Below are positions 44,861 to 51,738 of a stretch of DNA of 51,738 nucleotides, one piece after another. The position numbers and the translations under genes are program-made. This stretch comes from Nitrospira sp. (lineage in GTDB: Bacteria > Nitrospirota > Nitrospiria > Nitrospirales > Nitrospiraceae), in NCBI GenBank assembly GCA_035968315.1, contig JAVYIN010000001.1, forward strand, positions 1 to 51,738, in the 5' to 3' direction. The notes below the pieces were generated by a model. It saw nothing but the letters and a program-made list of their open reading frames with translations, searched no databases and was not told the origin of the DNA. How positions within the stretch are numbered: position 1 is the stretch's first letter; each line of letters opens with the position of its first letter.

Positions 44861-46117
44861 CTAACAACTAACTGACGCCCGCCTCCCGTTGAAGGCAGCG
44901 CCTTGAAGTTGAGTCGCACTCCCTAAGGCTTCACCATACAGTTCAACCGTTTGGGCCGCCACTCGCTCCCAGGAAAATCGCTCCATCGCATAGGCTCGAA
45001 GCCGCTCAGGCTTGAATTGATCTCGGCGACACAGCATCGTTTCCATCGCCCGAGAAAGTTCATGCTCGTCCTCTGGCGACACAAGCATGCCAACGTCATC
45101 GGTCACGACATCCTCCGGCCCCCCGCATCGAGTCGCAATGACCGGAGTGCCGCACGCAAGCGCCTCCACTAACACCGCGCCGAAACTCTCACCACGGCTC
45201 GGCAGGACAAGAACCGCGCTTTCCCTCATATACCTGGCAACCTCGTGAGAGGTCTTGTAGCCCACGAACTTTACACACCCATCGAGAGCGAGTTCCTTGG
45301 CCAGCTGACGTAACTGCCGCTCTTGCCGGTTCGTGTTCCTGTAAAAGCTTCCTCCGACCAACACCAATTGAGCCTGCGGATTCACTTTTAACAGGTGGCT
45401 CATGGCTCGCAATAAAACATCGACGCCTTTATTGTGATTCAGAAACCCGACATAAAGAATTTGGTTCGGGTTAGGCCTGCTATTCGAAGACGGCCTGAAC
45501 ATCGCTCCATCTACGCCGACCGGAATCGTTTTGATATGTTCAGAAGTTCCTGTGAAGTACTCGATGCTTGCCTTCACGGAACGGCTGACGGCGATATGAA
45601 ATGTACTATTCTGAACCGCCCAGATAGCCTGACGCCTGACCAGTCGAGAATTCTCCATACGATGAGGGCGCCACAACGCATGCTCGGTAATAACCACTGG
45701 AACGCCGTATCGCCGGCCTAACAACGCCGCAACCACTCCGTCCGGATAAGTAAAATGCGCATGAATAAGATCAAAAGGAAAAGCTTCACGAAGCTTCGCA
45801 ACTTGCGACTTGATGGCCAGGTAATACATGGCCGCCTCTGTGCATTGAAACAGCATGCCTGGGCCAACCAAGAAACGCGGATGAAAAACCGACATGTTAC
45901 TATCCGAGTCCGACATCTTCGGAATCTTCCGAAAGCGATGGTAGTACTCTGGAACCGGCAGTGGGGGCACATACGGCACAGGCGATATTACCGAAAAGTC
46001 GCATTGTGCTGCGCACTGATGCACAAGACGCTTCACCCAGAGCCCTAAACCGTCAAGGACATCATTCGGATAATTCCGAGACAGCACGAGGATCTTTGGC
46101 CTGCCAGCGTCTTGCAT
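44861..46117 (-). CDS. Family 4 glycosyltransferase
   Basis: The 418-residue protein reads KILVLSRNYPNDVLDGLGLW near its start and HAHFTYPDGVVAALLGRRYG in the N-terminal half. The donor-binding half has ILYVGFLNHNKGVDVLLRAM, VLVLPSRGESFGAVLVEALA and GTPVIATRCGGPEDVV. The final region ERFSWERVAAQTVELYGEA resembles the GT4 remnant at 40964-41090. The ATG at 46117 lies just inside the end of the ferric-reductase-like gene, with only a weak ribosome site, so translational coupling is likely. Confidence 0.88.
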   Translation of the reverse strand: MQDAGRPKILVLSRNYPNDVLDGLGLWVKRLVHQCAAQCDFSVISPVPYVPPLPVPEYYHRFRKIPKMSDSDSNMSVFHPRFLVGPGMLFQCTEAAMYYLAIKSQVAKLREAFPFDLIHAHFTYPDGVVAALLGRRYGVPVVITEHALWRPHRMENSRLVRRQAIWAVQNSTFHIAVSRSVKASIEYFTGTSEHIKTIPVGVDGAMFRPSSNSRPNPNQILYVGFLNHNKGVDVLLRAMSHLLKVNPQAQLVLVGGSFYRNTNRQERQLRQLAKELALDGCVKFVGYKTSHEVARYMRESAVLVLPSRGESFGAVLVEALACGTPVIATRCGGPEDVVTDDVGMLVSPEDEHELSRAMETMLCRRDQFKPERLRAYAMERFSWERVAAQTVELYGEALGSATQLQGAAFNGRRASVSC

Positions 46118-46122
46118 CGTTA

Positions 46123-46779
46123 TCAATTCTCACTATGGTCATACGTCTGCAGGGAATGCCTCGTTACCCGAACGCCCATAGCCTGCAGTGCCCCGACAAG
46201 AAGAATTGCCATCGCAAAGAGAAGAACAAAGCTCGCCATTCTCTTTTCGAGGAACTGGTACACCGCCCCGTGCAGCACGATTAGAGCAAATCCGGCATAA
46301 TTCCATCGTTGCCACCATTTCCATCGCTGAGGCCCAAGACGCTTCACCGCTGCATCGCGTGACAAGCTCAGCAAGAGACCCAGCACGAGGGCAACTCCCA
46401 GGCCAGTGTAGTTGGCCAACCCGAACAGATCGTATCGAAAGGGAATCAGGTGACTCTCTTCACGCGGATAGAGGAAGTAAATCCAGAACCGCCCGGCCAT
46501 ATGAACTTGCAAGCCCACCACCGTATGCACGAGCCCCACGATGCCGCCCCAAATACCGATGTCTCGGCGCAAGGACGTATTCACAGGGTTGGGACGCCCT
46601 CTCAGCACATTCAGGGGGCCTATGATGAGCGAGAGTCCGATCAGCGCCAATCCGACATAGGCCGTCGCCATGCTCAATCGAAAGGTGGAGTCTTTGGCGT
46701 CCACCGCAAAAAATACCGCGGCCGTCAGCACGCCGCTGATGGCCGCAATACCGAGCTGCTGCATCGCTCTCTTGTTCAT
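46123..46779 (-). CDS. Ferric-reductase-like transmembrane protein (MsrQ/YedZ-type core)
   Basis: The 218-residue protein has about six membrane helices. Two carry histidines in the pattern of a haem-binding ferric-reductase-like core: GGIVGLVHTVVGLQVHMAGR and FALIVLHGAVYQFLE. It lacks NAD/FAD domains, so any electron transfer needs a partner. This kind of protein is unusual in a glycan locus; it could serve a redox step of neighbouring oxidoreductases or be a passenger gene. AAGGGGACGGTCGTC precedes the ATG. It lies between a methyltransferase and a GT4 gene. Confidence 0.72.
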   Translation of the reverse strand: MNKRAMQQLGIAAISGVLTAAVFFAVDAKDSTFRLSMATAYVGLALIGLSLIIGPLNVLRGRPNPVNTSLRRDIGIWGGIVGLVHTVVGLQVHMAGRFWIYFLYPREESHLIPFRYDLFGLANYTGLGVALVLGLLLSLSRDAAVKRLGPQRWKWWQRWNYAGFALIVLHGAVYQFLEKRMASFVLLFAMAILLVGALQAMGVRVTRHSLQTYDHSEN

Positions 46780-46833
46780 GACGACCGTCCCCTTGCCATT
46801 CGGCCAACGATTTCGAGGTTCAGCGCAACGATG

Positions 46834-47766
46834 TCATGCACGACAACCGGACACCAGCAAGGCCCCGGTCGGGTAGACCAATTCCCCTCCGCGAGACAGC
46901 ACCTCACGGCACGTCGCGTCAAATTCCTGCCGGACACGCGACCGAATCTCCGGAGAGGCGTCGGCAAGACGTTTTCTTGACAATGAAGAGAAGGTCGTTT
47001 GCAGATCCCAAAACTCTTCGGGCGTTTCCACGACCGTCTGCTGTCCGTGCCATTCCGAGCGAATGTCGTGGAACCCGGCGGCTCGAATCAATGCCGGCAC
47101 TGATTGCTGCATACGCCCATGTTCATGTGTCCAGCCAGCTTCTTCGTTCCTTTGGGAAGCAGGGACATAGGCTTCGACCAATCCATCGAGAAACTCACAG
47201 GCCACGAGTTGCTTCCCCTGAAAGCGGCGCACAATCTGCGGCACGAGCTTTACCCGATGAACCAAGCCCACGCCGGAAAACCATGGCGCGCTGCTCCCGA
47301 CCGCAACAACCAGCCGCCCCCCGGGACGGAGTACCCGATGCATTTCCTTTAACGCCGCATCGGGATGAGGGAAATGCCGCAGGGCAAACAGGGACAGCAC
47401 TCTATCGAACGAACCGTCCGGGCAGTCCAACAACTCCGCATCCATTTTCCGAAACTCCACGCGATCCGCAACCCCTTGGTCTGCCGCGCTTCGCCTCGCG
47501 ACCTCTAGCATACCGTCTGACAAGTCAATCCCGACCACCTTGCCAAAGGCACCCATCACCGCAGCCGCACGAAATGCGACAATTCCCGTTCCAGTACCGA
47601 CGTCCAGGACGCAGTGATCCGACGCGAGTTCAGCGGATGCGACAAGGCGAGCCGCCATCGGAGCGGACAGCCGGCTTACCAGCCGGTCAAACTGCTGCGC
47701 AACCTGGTTGTAACTCGCCGCATCTTGGATTTTGAACTCAGCATGGCCGGAATTGATGGTGGTCAT
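46834..47766 (-). CDS. SAM-dependent methyltransferase (UbiE/type 11-like)
   Basis: The 310-residue protein has motif I VLDVGTGTGIVAFRAAAVMG and VVGIDLSDGMLEVARR, with the middle block FDRVLSLFALRHFPHPDAAL and HRVLRPGGRLVVAVGSSAP, the full class I methyltransferase pattern. AGAGAGATCTACG precedes the ATG at 47766. The C-terminal third is less typical (GQQTVVETPEEFWDLQT), reminiscent of quinone/polyketide or lipid methyltransferases. Its neighbours are a sugar oxidoreductase upstream and the ferric-reductase-like gene downstream. Substrate unknown. Confidence 0.85.
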   Translation of the reverse strand: MTTINSGHAEFKIQDAASYNQVAQQFDRLVSRLSAPMAARLVASAELASDHCVLDVGTGTGIVAFRAAAVMGAFGKVVGIDLSDGMLEVARRSAADQGVADRVEFRKMDAELLDCPDGSFDRVLSLFALRHFPHPDAALKEMHRVLRPGGRLVVAVGSSAPWFSGVGLVHRVKLVPQIVRRFQGKQLVACEFLDGLVEAYVPASQRNEEAGWTHEHGRMQQSVPALIRAAGFHDIRSEWHGQQTVVETPEEFWDLQTTFSSLSRKRLADASPEIRSRVRQEFDATCREVLSRGGELVYPTGALLVSGCRA

Positions 47767-47791
47767 CGTAGATCTCTCTGCACGTGTGAGC

Positions 47792-48847
47792 CTAAATATC
47801 TTCGGCCAGCCGGATCACGCTGCGGTCCCGATGGCTTCGATACACCGCGTTCGCGATTTCCACCGCTCTGTAACCGGCCAGGCCATCCGCGATCGCACTC
47901 GGCTCCCCCCGTGTCAGACGAAGAAAATCCGTGAACTCCTGTGTAAACATACGGATAACCGACGACTGCCAGCCGGTAAACTTTTCCCGCAGCATGGTCA
48001 TCGGATACAGGCGGACTGTCCGTTTCCGGCGTCCGCCCGGCTTGTCCTGCGTAATGAGAAGATTCATCATCGGCGCATAGTAGGCACGCACCATGCCCTT
48101 GGTCCCGTAGGCCTCCAGAAAAAACCGGTACCCCTTCCACTCCGTCCAGGTCGCCTGCAACACGGCATATTTCCCCTGGGGATTTCGCAGCAGCGCAATC
48201 CCGTTGTCCTCCGAGGCACCCAAGTTCCACACCCGATTCGACGTGAATCCGTAGACCTCTTCAACCTCACCCAACACATACCGAGTGAGGTCGATGATAT
48301 GAATGCCCACATCCATCAATGCGCCGCCGCCGATGACGTTCTTGTCGTATTCCCATGGGTTCCGAAATTCTGAAAGGCCGGTGTGCCCGGCAAAAGCACG
48401 GACGTGATCCAACTCTCCGATGAGCCCCGAGTCGATCGCCTGTTTAAGGTATTGGATTTGCGGAAAGTACCGATGGTTAAATCCGGTCGCAAGTACCCGC
48501 CCGCTCGCCCTCGAGGCGGCCACCATGCGCCGGCAAGCCTCTACCGTGTTGGCCAGCGGTTTTTCGCAGAGGACATGTTTCCCGGCTTTGAGGGCGCTGA
48601 TGACGATATCCTCGTGAAACTGCGGGGGAGTCGAAACAATGACGGCATCCAGATCAGCCAGCGCGAGCATCGCGTTGACATCTTGAGCAATCTTGACGTC
48701 CGATGATGGCGCCATGGCGCGCGCGCGCGCCGGATCGACATCAGTAATGGCCGACAACGCACACCCCTCGGCTTGCGCCAGCGCTTTGGCCCGAAGCTGC
48801 CCGATACAGCCGGCCCCAATCAGTCCGAACTTCATGGGCGTGCTCAT
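47792..48847 (-). CDS. Gfo/Idh/MocA family NAD(P)-dependent sugar oxidoreductase
   Basis: The 351-residue protein reads MKFGLIGAGCIGQLRAKALA, then ITDVDPARARAMA, AVIVSTPPQFHEDIVISALK and VLCEKPLANTVEACRR (EKP motif). It also has RYFPQIQYLKQAID and GGGALMDVGIHIIDL, where the D..H pair helps catalysis. The first ATG at 48847 overlaps the upstream stop as ATGA, but the ATG at 48835 is better spaced from AAAGGA, so either start could be used. It is the third member of this family in the window and stands apart from the other two. Confidence 0.88.
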   Translation of the reverse strand: MSTPMKFGLIGAGCIGQLRAKALAQAEGCALSAITDVDPARARAMAPSSDVKIAQDVNAMLALADLDAVIVSTPPQFHEDIVISALKAGKHVLCEKPLANTVEACRRMVAASRASGRVLATGFNHRYFPQIQYLKQAIDSGLIGELDHVRAFAGHTGLSEFRNPWEYDKNVIGGGALMDVGIHIIDLTRYVLGEVEEVYGFTSNRVWNLGASEDNGIALLRNPQGKYAVLQATWTEWKGYRFFLEAYGTKGMVRAYYAPMMNLLITQDKPGGRRKRTVRLYPMTMLREKFTGWQSSVIRMFTQEFTDFLRLTRGEPSAIADGLAGYRAVEIANAVYRSHRDRSVIRLAEDI

Positions 48848-49182
48848 CCTTTCGGGTTTCTGTATTGGACGAGTTTATTGTAAATACTGCCGATCGCGGC
48901 CCCTGCCAGGGTGCCACAGGCAAACCCATACGCAAATCCGATCAGACTGCCGACAAAGGACACGGAATAGCCGAGGAAAAACTGGCTCAGCAACTGCAGA
49001 TGAGGCCCGATCAGGACATGCCCTCCCTCGGATATCTGCCCGCCTTTGAGCACAAGCCAGTTGGTGGCAATGAAGATGGTCGATCCGGCCAACAGGCCCA
49101 GCACGAGTCCGAACATTTTGCTATTGATACGAAGTATCGCATTGAACAGCTTTTCATCTTCCGATTGGGTAAATGACGACAT
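48844..49182 (-). CDS. Small membrane protein sharing a domain with the FAD enzyme upstream
   Basis: The 112-residue protein has two membrane hairpins: GLVLGLLAGSTIFIATNWLV with LKGG, and QLLSQFFLGYSVSFVGSLIG with FAYGFACGTLAG. The same sequence pattern (WLV-KGG, LQLL-QFF-GY-V, G-L-GF-YGFA-G) forms the C-terminal domain of the FAD-dependent enzyme encoded immediately upstream. So it is a stand-alone version of that domain, of unknown function. GAGGAGCCTTCGT precedes the ATG at 49182, 25 bases after the FAD gene stop. Confidence 0.78.
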   Translation of the reverse strand: MSSFTQSEDEKLFNAILRINSKMFGLVLGLLAGSTIFIATNWLVLKGGQISEGGHVLIGPHLQLLSQFFLGYSVSFVGSLIGFAYGFACGTLAGAAIGSIYNKLVQYRNPKG

Positions 49183-49207
49183 ACGAAGGCTCCTCTACCC
49201 TACAGGG

Positions 49208-51055
49208 TCAGTAGTGATCCAAAAACTTCTGGAACGACATCATCTCGGCTTCTCGTCTGGCGCGATAAATGACAAGGCCCAGCGAGAAGTTTCGGAGGTA
49301 GGCATACAGCCAGCCCCACAGAAAGCCGGTCGCGAACCCATACCCAAATCCCACCAGGGCTCCCAGCCCCGTAACGGTATAGCCGGGGAAAAACTGGTCT
49401 AACAGCTGAAGCGTTTGTCCAACGTGCTCTCCGCCTTTGATCACCAGCCACAAGGTAGCCAGCGTCAGGGTCAAGCCCGAGACCGTCCCCAATGCGGTGG
49501 CAAATGCCAACTTGTCCATTTTGGCAAACGCAAGCACGAGACGTTCGGTGCCGGAAACCGCCACCGGCTGGGGCACTAAGGGCTGCGTAGTCTCCACGGC
49601 CTTCAATTGCGCCTTCCCCTCATCAACCCGGCTTGTCGTTTCCTCATGGTATTCCTGCTCGCCGTTGACCTGCCACAGATCGTGGCGCGCACCCATGATA
49701 TTTTCAACTGCCAGCATCGCCGTCAACATCGAGTGGTCTTGATTGTTGTACCGATGCATGCCGTTGCGACCGACCACCTGAAAGTTGGCGAACTGATCGA
49801 GAAACCCTCTAAGTGTAGTCAGGGCGTCTCGATAATGCGCGTCATAGACCGGATAGGCCTTGGGCATTCTCACGACGGCCCCATCTTCGACATCCGCCGC
49901 TTTCGCGATCCCGATGCGTTCGACTTCTCGTTTGGCCAGCTCGATCAAATCCTTATCGCTCATGGACCACAACCCGTCGCCCTCGAAGCAGAAGTACTCA
50001 AGCCCCAGACAGGTTTTGCTGGGGTCGGGAACCATATCGGGGCTCCAGTTTTTAAAATTCTGAATCCGGCCGACTTTGACCTGCTCATCATGAATATAGA
50101 TCCAATTGTCAGGAAAGAGCTGCTCTTGGTTCACAATCAGCGCCACCGTGAGAAAATCGCGATACCGAAGCCGATCGGCCGCATCGCGTATGGGCTCGGG
50201 AACCGGCGGATCGAAACGCTGGATCAATTCCCTGATCGGCATGCTGCTGATGTAGTGTGCCCCACGAAGCACCTCTCGGCGGCCACGCACATCGACATCG
50301 ACACTCACAACCTGATTGCCCTGCCACGAGATCTTCCGGGCCTCGCTTTCCAGCAAGACCTCACTCCCCTCTTTTTTTACTTTATCCGCAACCGCCTCCC
50401 ACATCATGCCTGGCCCGCGTTTCGGGTAATGAAAGGAGTCGATCAGCGTCTTGACCACAGACTCGCCTGCGCCATTTTGCTTCAGCAAGGCGTTTTTCAC
50501 CGCGACCAGGAGGGAGAGCCCTTTAATACGCTGCGCGGCCCATTCTGCGGCAATCGTATGCGCCGGCATCCCCCACACTTTCTCGGTATACGTCTTGAAA
50601 AATGTGCGGTACAGGCGCTGGCCAAACCGATTGGACACCCACTGCTCAAAATTATCTTCCGGCAGCTGGGGGAAAATCTGCGCCCACACGTAACTGCAGC
50701 CGATCGAGATACTGTTCCAGACCCCCAGGCCCAAGAAGGCATTCAGCGGTTTCAGAGGATAGAAGAAAAACTTTCTATTGTAATAAATCCGTGAGAGCCG
50801 CGGCCGATGAAGAAACTCCTCGTCGGGCAGAATTTCGCGCCACAGTTTGTCTACCGCCCCAACCTTGGTAAAGAACCGGTGGCCACCGATGTCGAAATGG
50901 TAGCCACGATGGTTCACCGTCCGGGAGATGCCACCCAGAATCGAGTCCTTTTCCAAGACAACCGATTTTCGCCCAGCCTTGCAGAGCTGGTAGGCAGCTG
51001 TCAGACCAGCCGGCCCGCCACCGATAATGACCACATTTTCATCAGTCTTGCTCAT
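49208..51055 (-). CDS. FAD-dependent amine oxidase/UDP-galactopyranose-mutase-like enzyme with C-terminal membrane domain
   Basis: The 615-residue protein starts VVIIGGGPAGLTAAYQLCKA (GGGPAG at 12-17), then VVLEKDSILGGISRTV and HFDIGGHRFFTKV, typical of the HemY/UGM-like FAD fold. FFKTYTEKVWGMPAH and WIYIHDEQVKVGRIQNFKNW follow. Residues from about 530 form a membrane domain with WLVIKGG and QLLDQFFPGYTVTG, homologous to the 112-residue protein encoded next. A UGM-like mutase or a sugar/lipid oxidase role is possible; the substrate is not evident. The ribosome site before the ATG at 51055 (GAGAGCACAAT) is fair. A 546-base gap lies upstream. Confidence 0.85.
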   Translation of the reverse strand: MSKTDENVVIIGGGPAGLTAAYQLCKAGRKSVVLEKDSILGGISRTVNHRGYHFDIGGHRFFTKVGAVDKLWREILPDEEFLHRPRLSRIYYNRKFFFYPLKPLNAFLGLGVWNSISIGCSYVWAQIFPQLPEDNFEQWVSNRFGQRLYRTFFKTYTEKVWGMPAHTIAAEWAAQRIKGLSLLVAVKNALLKQNGAGESVVKTLIDSFHYPKRGPGMMWEAVADKVKKEGSEVLLESEARKISWQGNQVVSVDVDVRGRREVLRGAHYISSMPIRELIQRFDPPVPEPIRDAADRLRYRDFLTVALIVNQEQLFPDNWIYIHDEQVKVGRIQNFKNWSPDMVPDPSKTCLGLEYFCFEGDGLWSMSDKDLIELAKREVERIGIAKAADVEDGAVVRMPKAYPVYDAHYRDALTTLRGFLDQFANFQVVGRNGMHRYNNQDHSMLTAMLAVENIMGARHDLWQVNGEQEYHEETTSRVDEGKAQLKAVETTQPLVPQPVAVSGTERLVLAFAKMDKLAFATALGTVSGLTLTLATLWLVIKGGEHVGQTLQLLDQFFPGYTVTGLGALVGFGYGFATGFLWGWLYAYLRNFSLGLVIYRARREAEMMSFQKFLDHY

Positions 51056-51601
51056 ATTGTGCTCTCATACAGTCGAGAATCCACACCGCCACTCCTGCCT
51101 TCCTGGTTGCACCATGCTATTCCCTGGCCCAAACGCACCTCCGACATGGGCCTAACGGGGGCTTATTTTTATGTATATCATCGGGATACTGATTCCGATA
51201 TCCCCCTTCTGAGAACAACCTACTCCTCGAAAGTATGGCCTCTTGAGTCTTCTCACCTCTTGAGTAGCTTACCTGATCCGCCCCCCCCCTTCTCCTTTGC
51301 AGAGGAAGGCACAGGAATCATGCTCCCACCGCCAATGGCCGTCCGCCCGCCGTTTGAGAGCCCTCATAAACCCTAAATTCTTAATCTTAAAAACTGCTGG
51401 TGCTGGCATTCCCACCTGCAAGCCGGACTACGGTATGGGAACTGGGGTCCTCAATTCACCGACGATAGTACCGGTGCAAACCGATGGGATAACCCTCAGA
51501 AAGGACGAACATAGCGGAAGGGTCTATCTCAGCATTAACCGCGCTCCCAACTGAATCATCAACCGCACATGCCTTTCTCCTCAGACTGGGTTCGGACTCC
51601 C
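51056..51601. other. Intergenic stretch upstream of the FAD-enzyme gene
   Basis: This 546-base gap probably holds the promoter of the FAD-enzyme operon, but no clean -35/-10 pair was found. A C9 run lies at 51281-51289 and an inverted repeat (ATCGG / CCGAT, 10-base loop) near 51180. On the plus strand an open frame ending at 51554 has protein-like composition over its last 50 codons but no recognisable family or ribosome site; it may be a gene remnant. Nothing else is evident. Confidence 0.35.
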
Positions 51602-51738
51602 CTAGAGCCGCCAATACCTAATGCCCGCCGGCACCGTTGCCGGGTCAAAGACACTCTTCACATCGATCAGCACCCCGCCCTGCTGCGCCCGCAACGGCTT
51701 CAGCACTTCTTGGAGCCCCATGTCGAGATAGGCCCGAT
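51602..51738 (-). CDS. Nucleotide-sugar dehydrogenase, 3' end (starts off the right edge)
   Basis: The last 45 codons read AYLDMGLQEVLKPLRAQQGG, then VLIDVKSVFDPATVPAGIRY ending WRL and a TAG at 51602-51604. A D-VKS-FD...G-RYWRL ending is typical of UDP-N-acetylhexosamine/UDP-glucose dehydrogenases of the TviB/WbpA kind. It is not the same copy as the left-edge fragment: joining the edges would give only about 70 residues. The two dehydrogenase pieces therefore belong to two genes in the same orientation flanking the locus. Confidence 0.78.
   Translation of the reverse strand, partial: RAYLDMGLQEVLKPLRAQQGGVLIDVKSVFDPATVPAGIRYWRL

Noticed and set aside
49607-50794. 395-codon open frame on the plus strand
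   Set aside because: Antisense to the FAD enzyme with its intact FAD motifs. Long antisense frames are common in GC-rich genes.
1-51738. Circular closure of the window through the two dehydrogenase fragments
   Set aside because: Joining the edges would give a protein of only about 70 residues instead of about 420, so the pieces are from two genes.

Overview
The window is one long polysaccharide (capsule, exopolysaccharide or O-antigen type) biosynthesis region. Nearly everything reads on the minus strand, and one acyltransferase gene (13254-14510) reads on the plus strand. I count about 43 intact or window-edge protein genes, one gene split by a frameshift, and one 3' gene remnant. I saw no rRNA, tRNA, CRISPR array, transposase or integrase. 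The organism looks like a Gram-negative bacterium of moderately high GC. The gene style (dense, ATGA-coupled glycosyltransferase operons) would fit Nitrospira or a relative, but no taxonomic marker is present, so that is a weak inference.

Layout in direction of transcription, from right to left. At 51.7 kb is the 3' end of a nucleotide-sugar dehydrogenase. The 46-51 kb block holds an FAD-dependent mutase/oxidase-like enzyme with a C-terminal membrane domain, a free-standing copy of that domain, a Gfo/Idh/MocA oxidoreductase, a methyltransferase and a ferric-reductase-like membrane protein. The 41-46 kb block has two GT4 glycosyltransferases, a radical SAM protein and an NAD-dependent reductase, and it ends against a GT4 gene remnant. 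The 34-41 kb block holds a GDP-mannose 3,5-epimerase-like enzyme, a GT2, an AsnB-type amidotransferase, a GT10 fucosyltransferase-like enzyme and a flippase. The 25-34 kb block has two Gfo/Idh/MocA enzymes, four tandem paralogous GT2 genes and two GT4 genes. The 19-26 kb block looks like an O-acylation module: two intact SGNH hydrolases, one SGNH gene split at a C11 tract, an acyltransferase-3 protein and an Asp-box lipoprotein. The 14.5-19.5 kb block has a polysaccharide deacetylase, a zinc-ribbon methyltransferase, a GT2, a 50-residue membrane protein and a large GT-C-like membrane protein. After the plus-strand acyltransferase, the 0.4-13 kb block has a GT2, a nucleotidyltransferase/thymidylate-kinase fusion, an aminoglycoside-phosphotransferase-like protein, a GT4, a GT2-deacetylase fusion, two more GT2 genes, a methyltransferase, a second flippase and another acyltransferase. 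At the left edge is the 5' end of a second nucleotide-sugar dehydrogenase.

Taken together, the genes can make and modify nucleotide sugars (dehydrogenases, epimerase, oxidoreductases), assemble a glycan on a lipid carrier (many GT2/GT4, GT10), decorate it (O-acyl groups, methylation, deacetylation, amidation) and flip it (two Wzx-like flippases). No clear Wzy polymerase, Wzz/Wzc co-polymerase, Wza exporter or priming glycosyltransferase is visible, so the locus probably continues beyond the window or relies on genes elsewhere. The most notable points are the SGNH gene split at a homopolymer, the GT4 remnant marking a rearrangement junction, the shared membrane domain of the FAD enzyme and its neighbour, the four-gene GT2 array with one member lacking the acidic motif, the unusual fusions, and a short membrane-protein gene that is easily missed.
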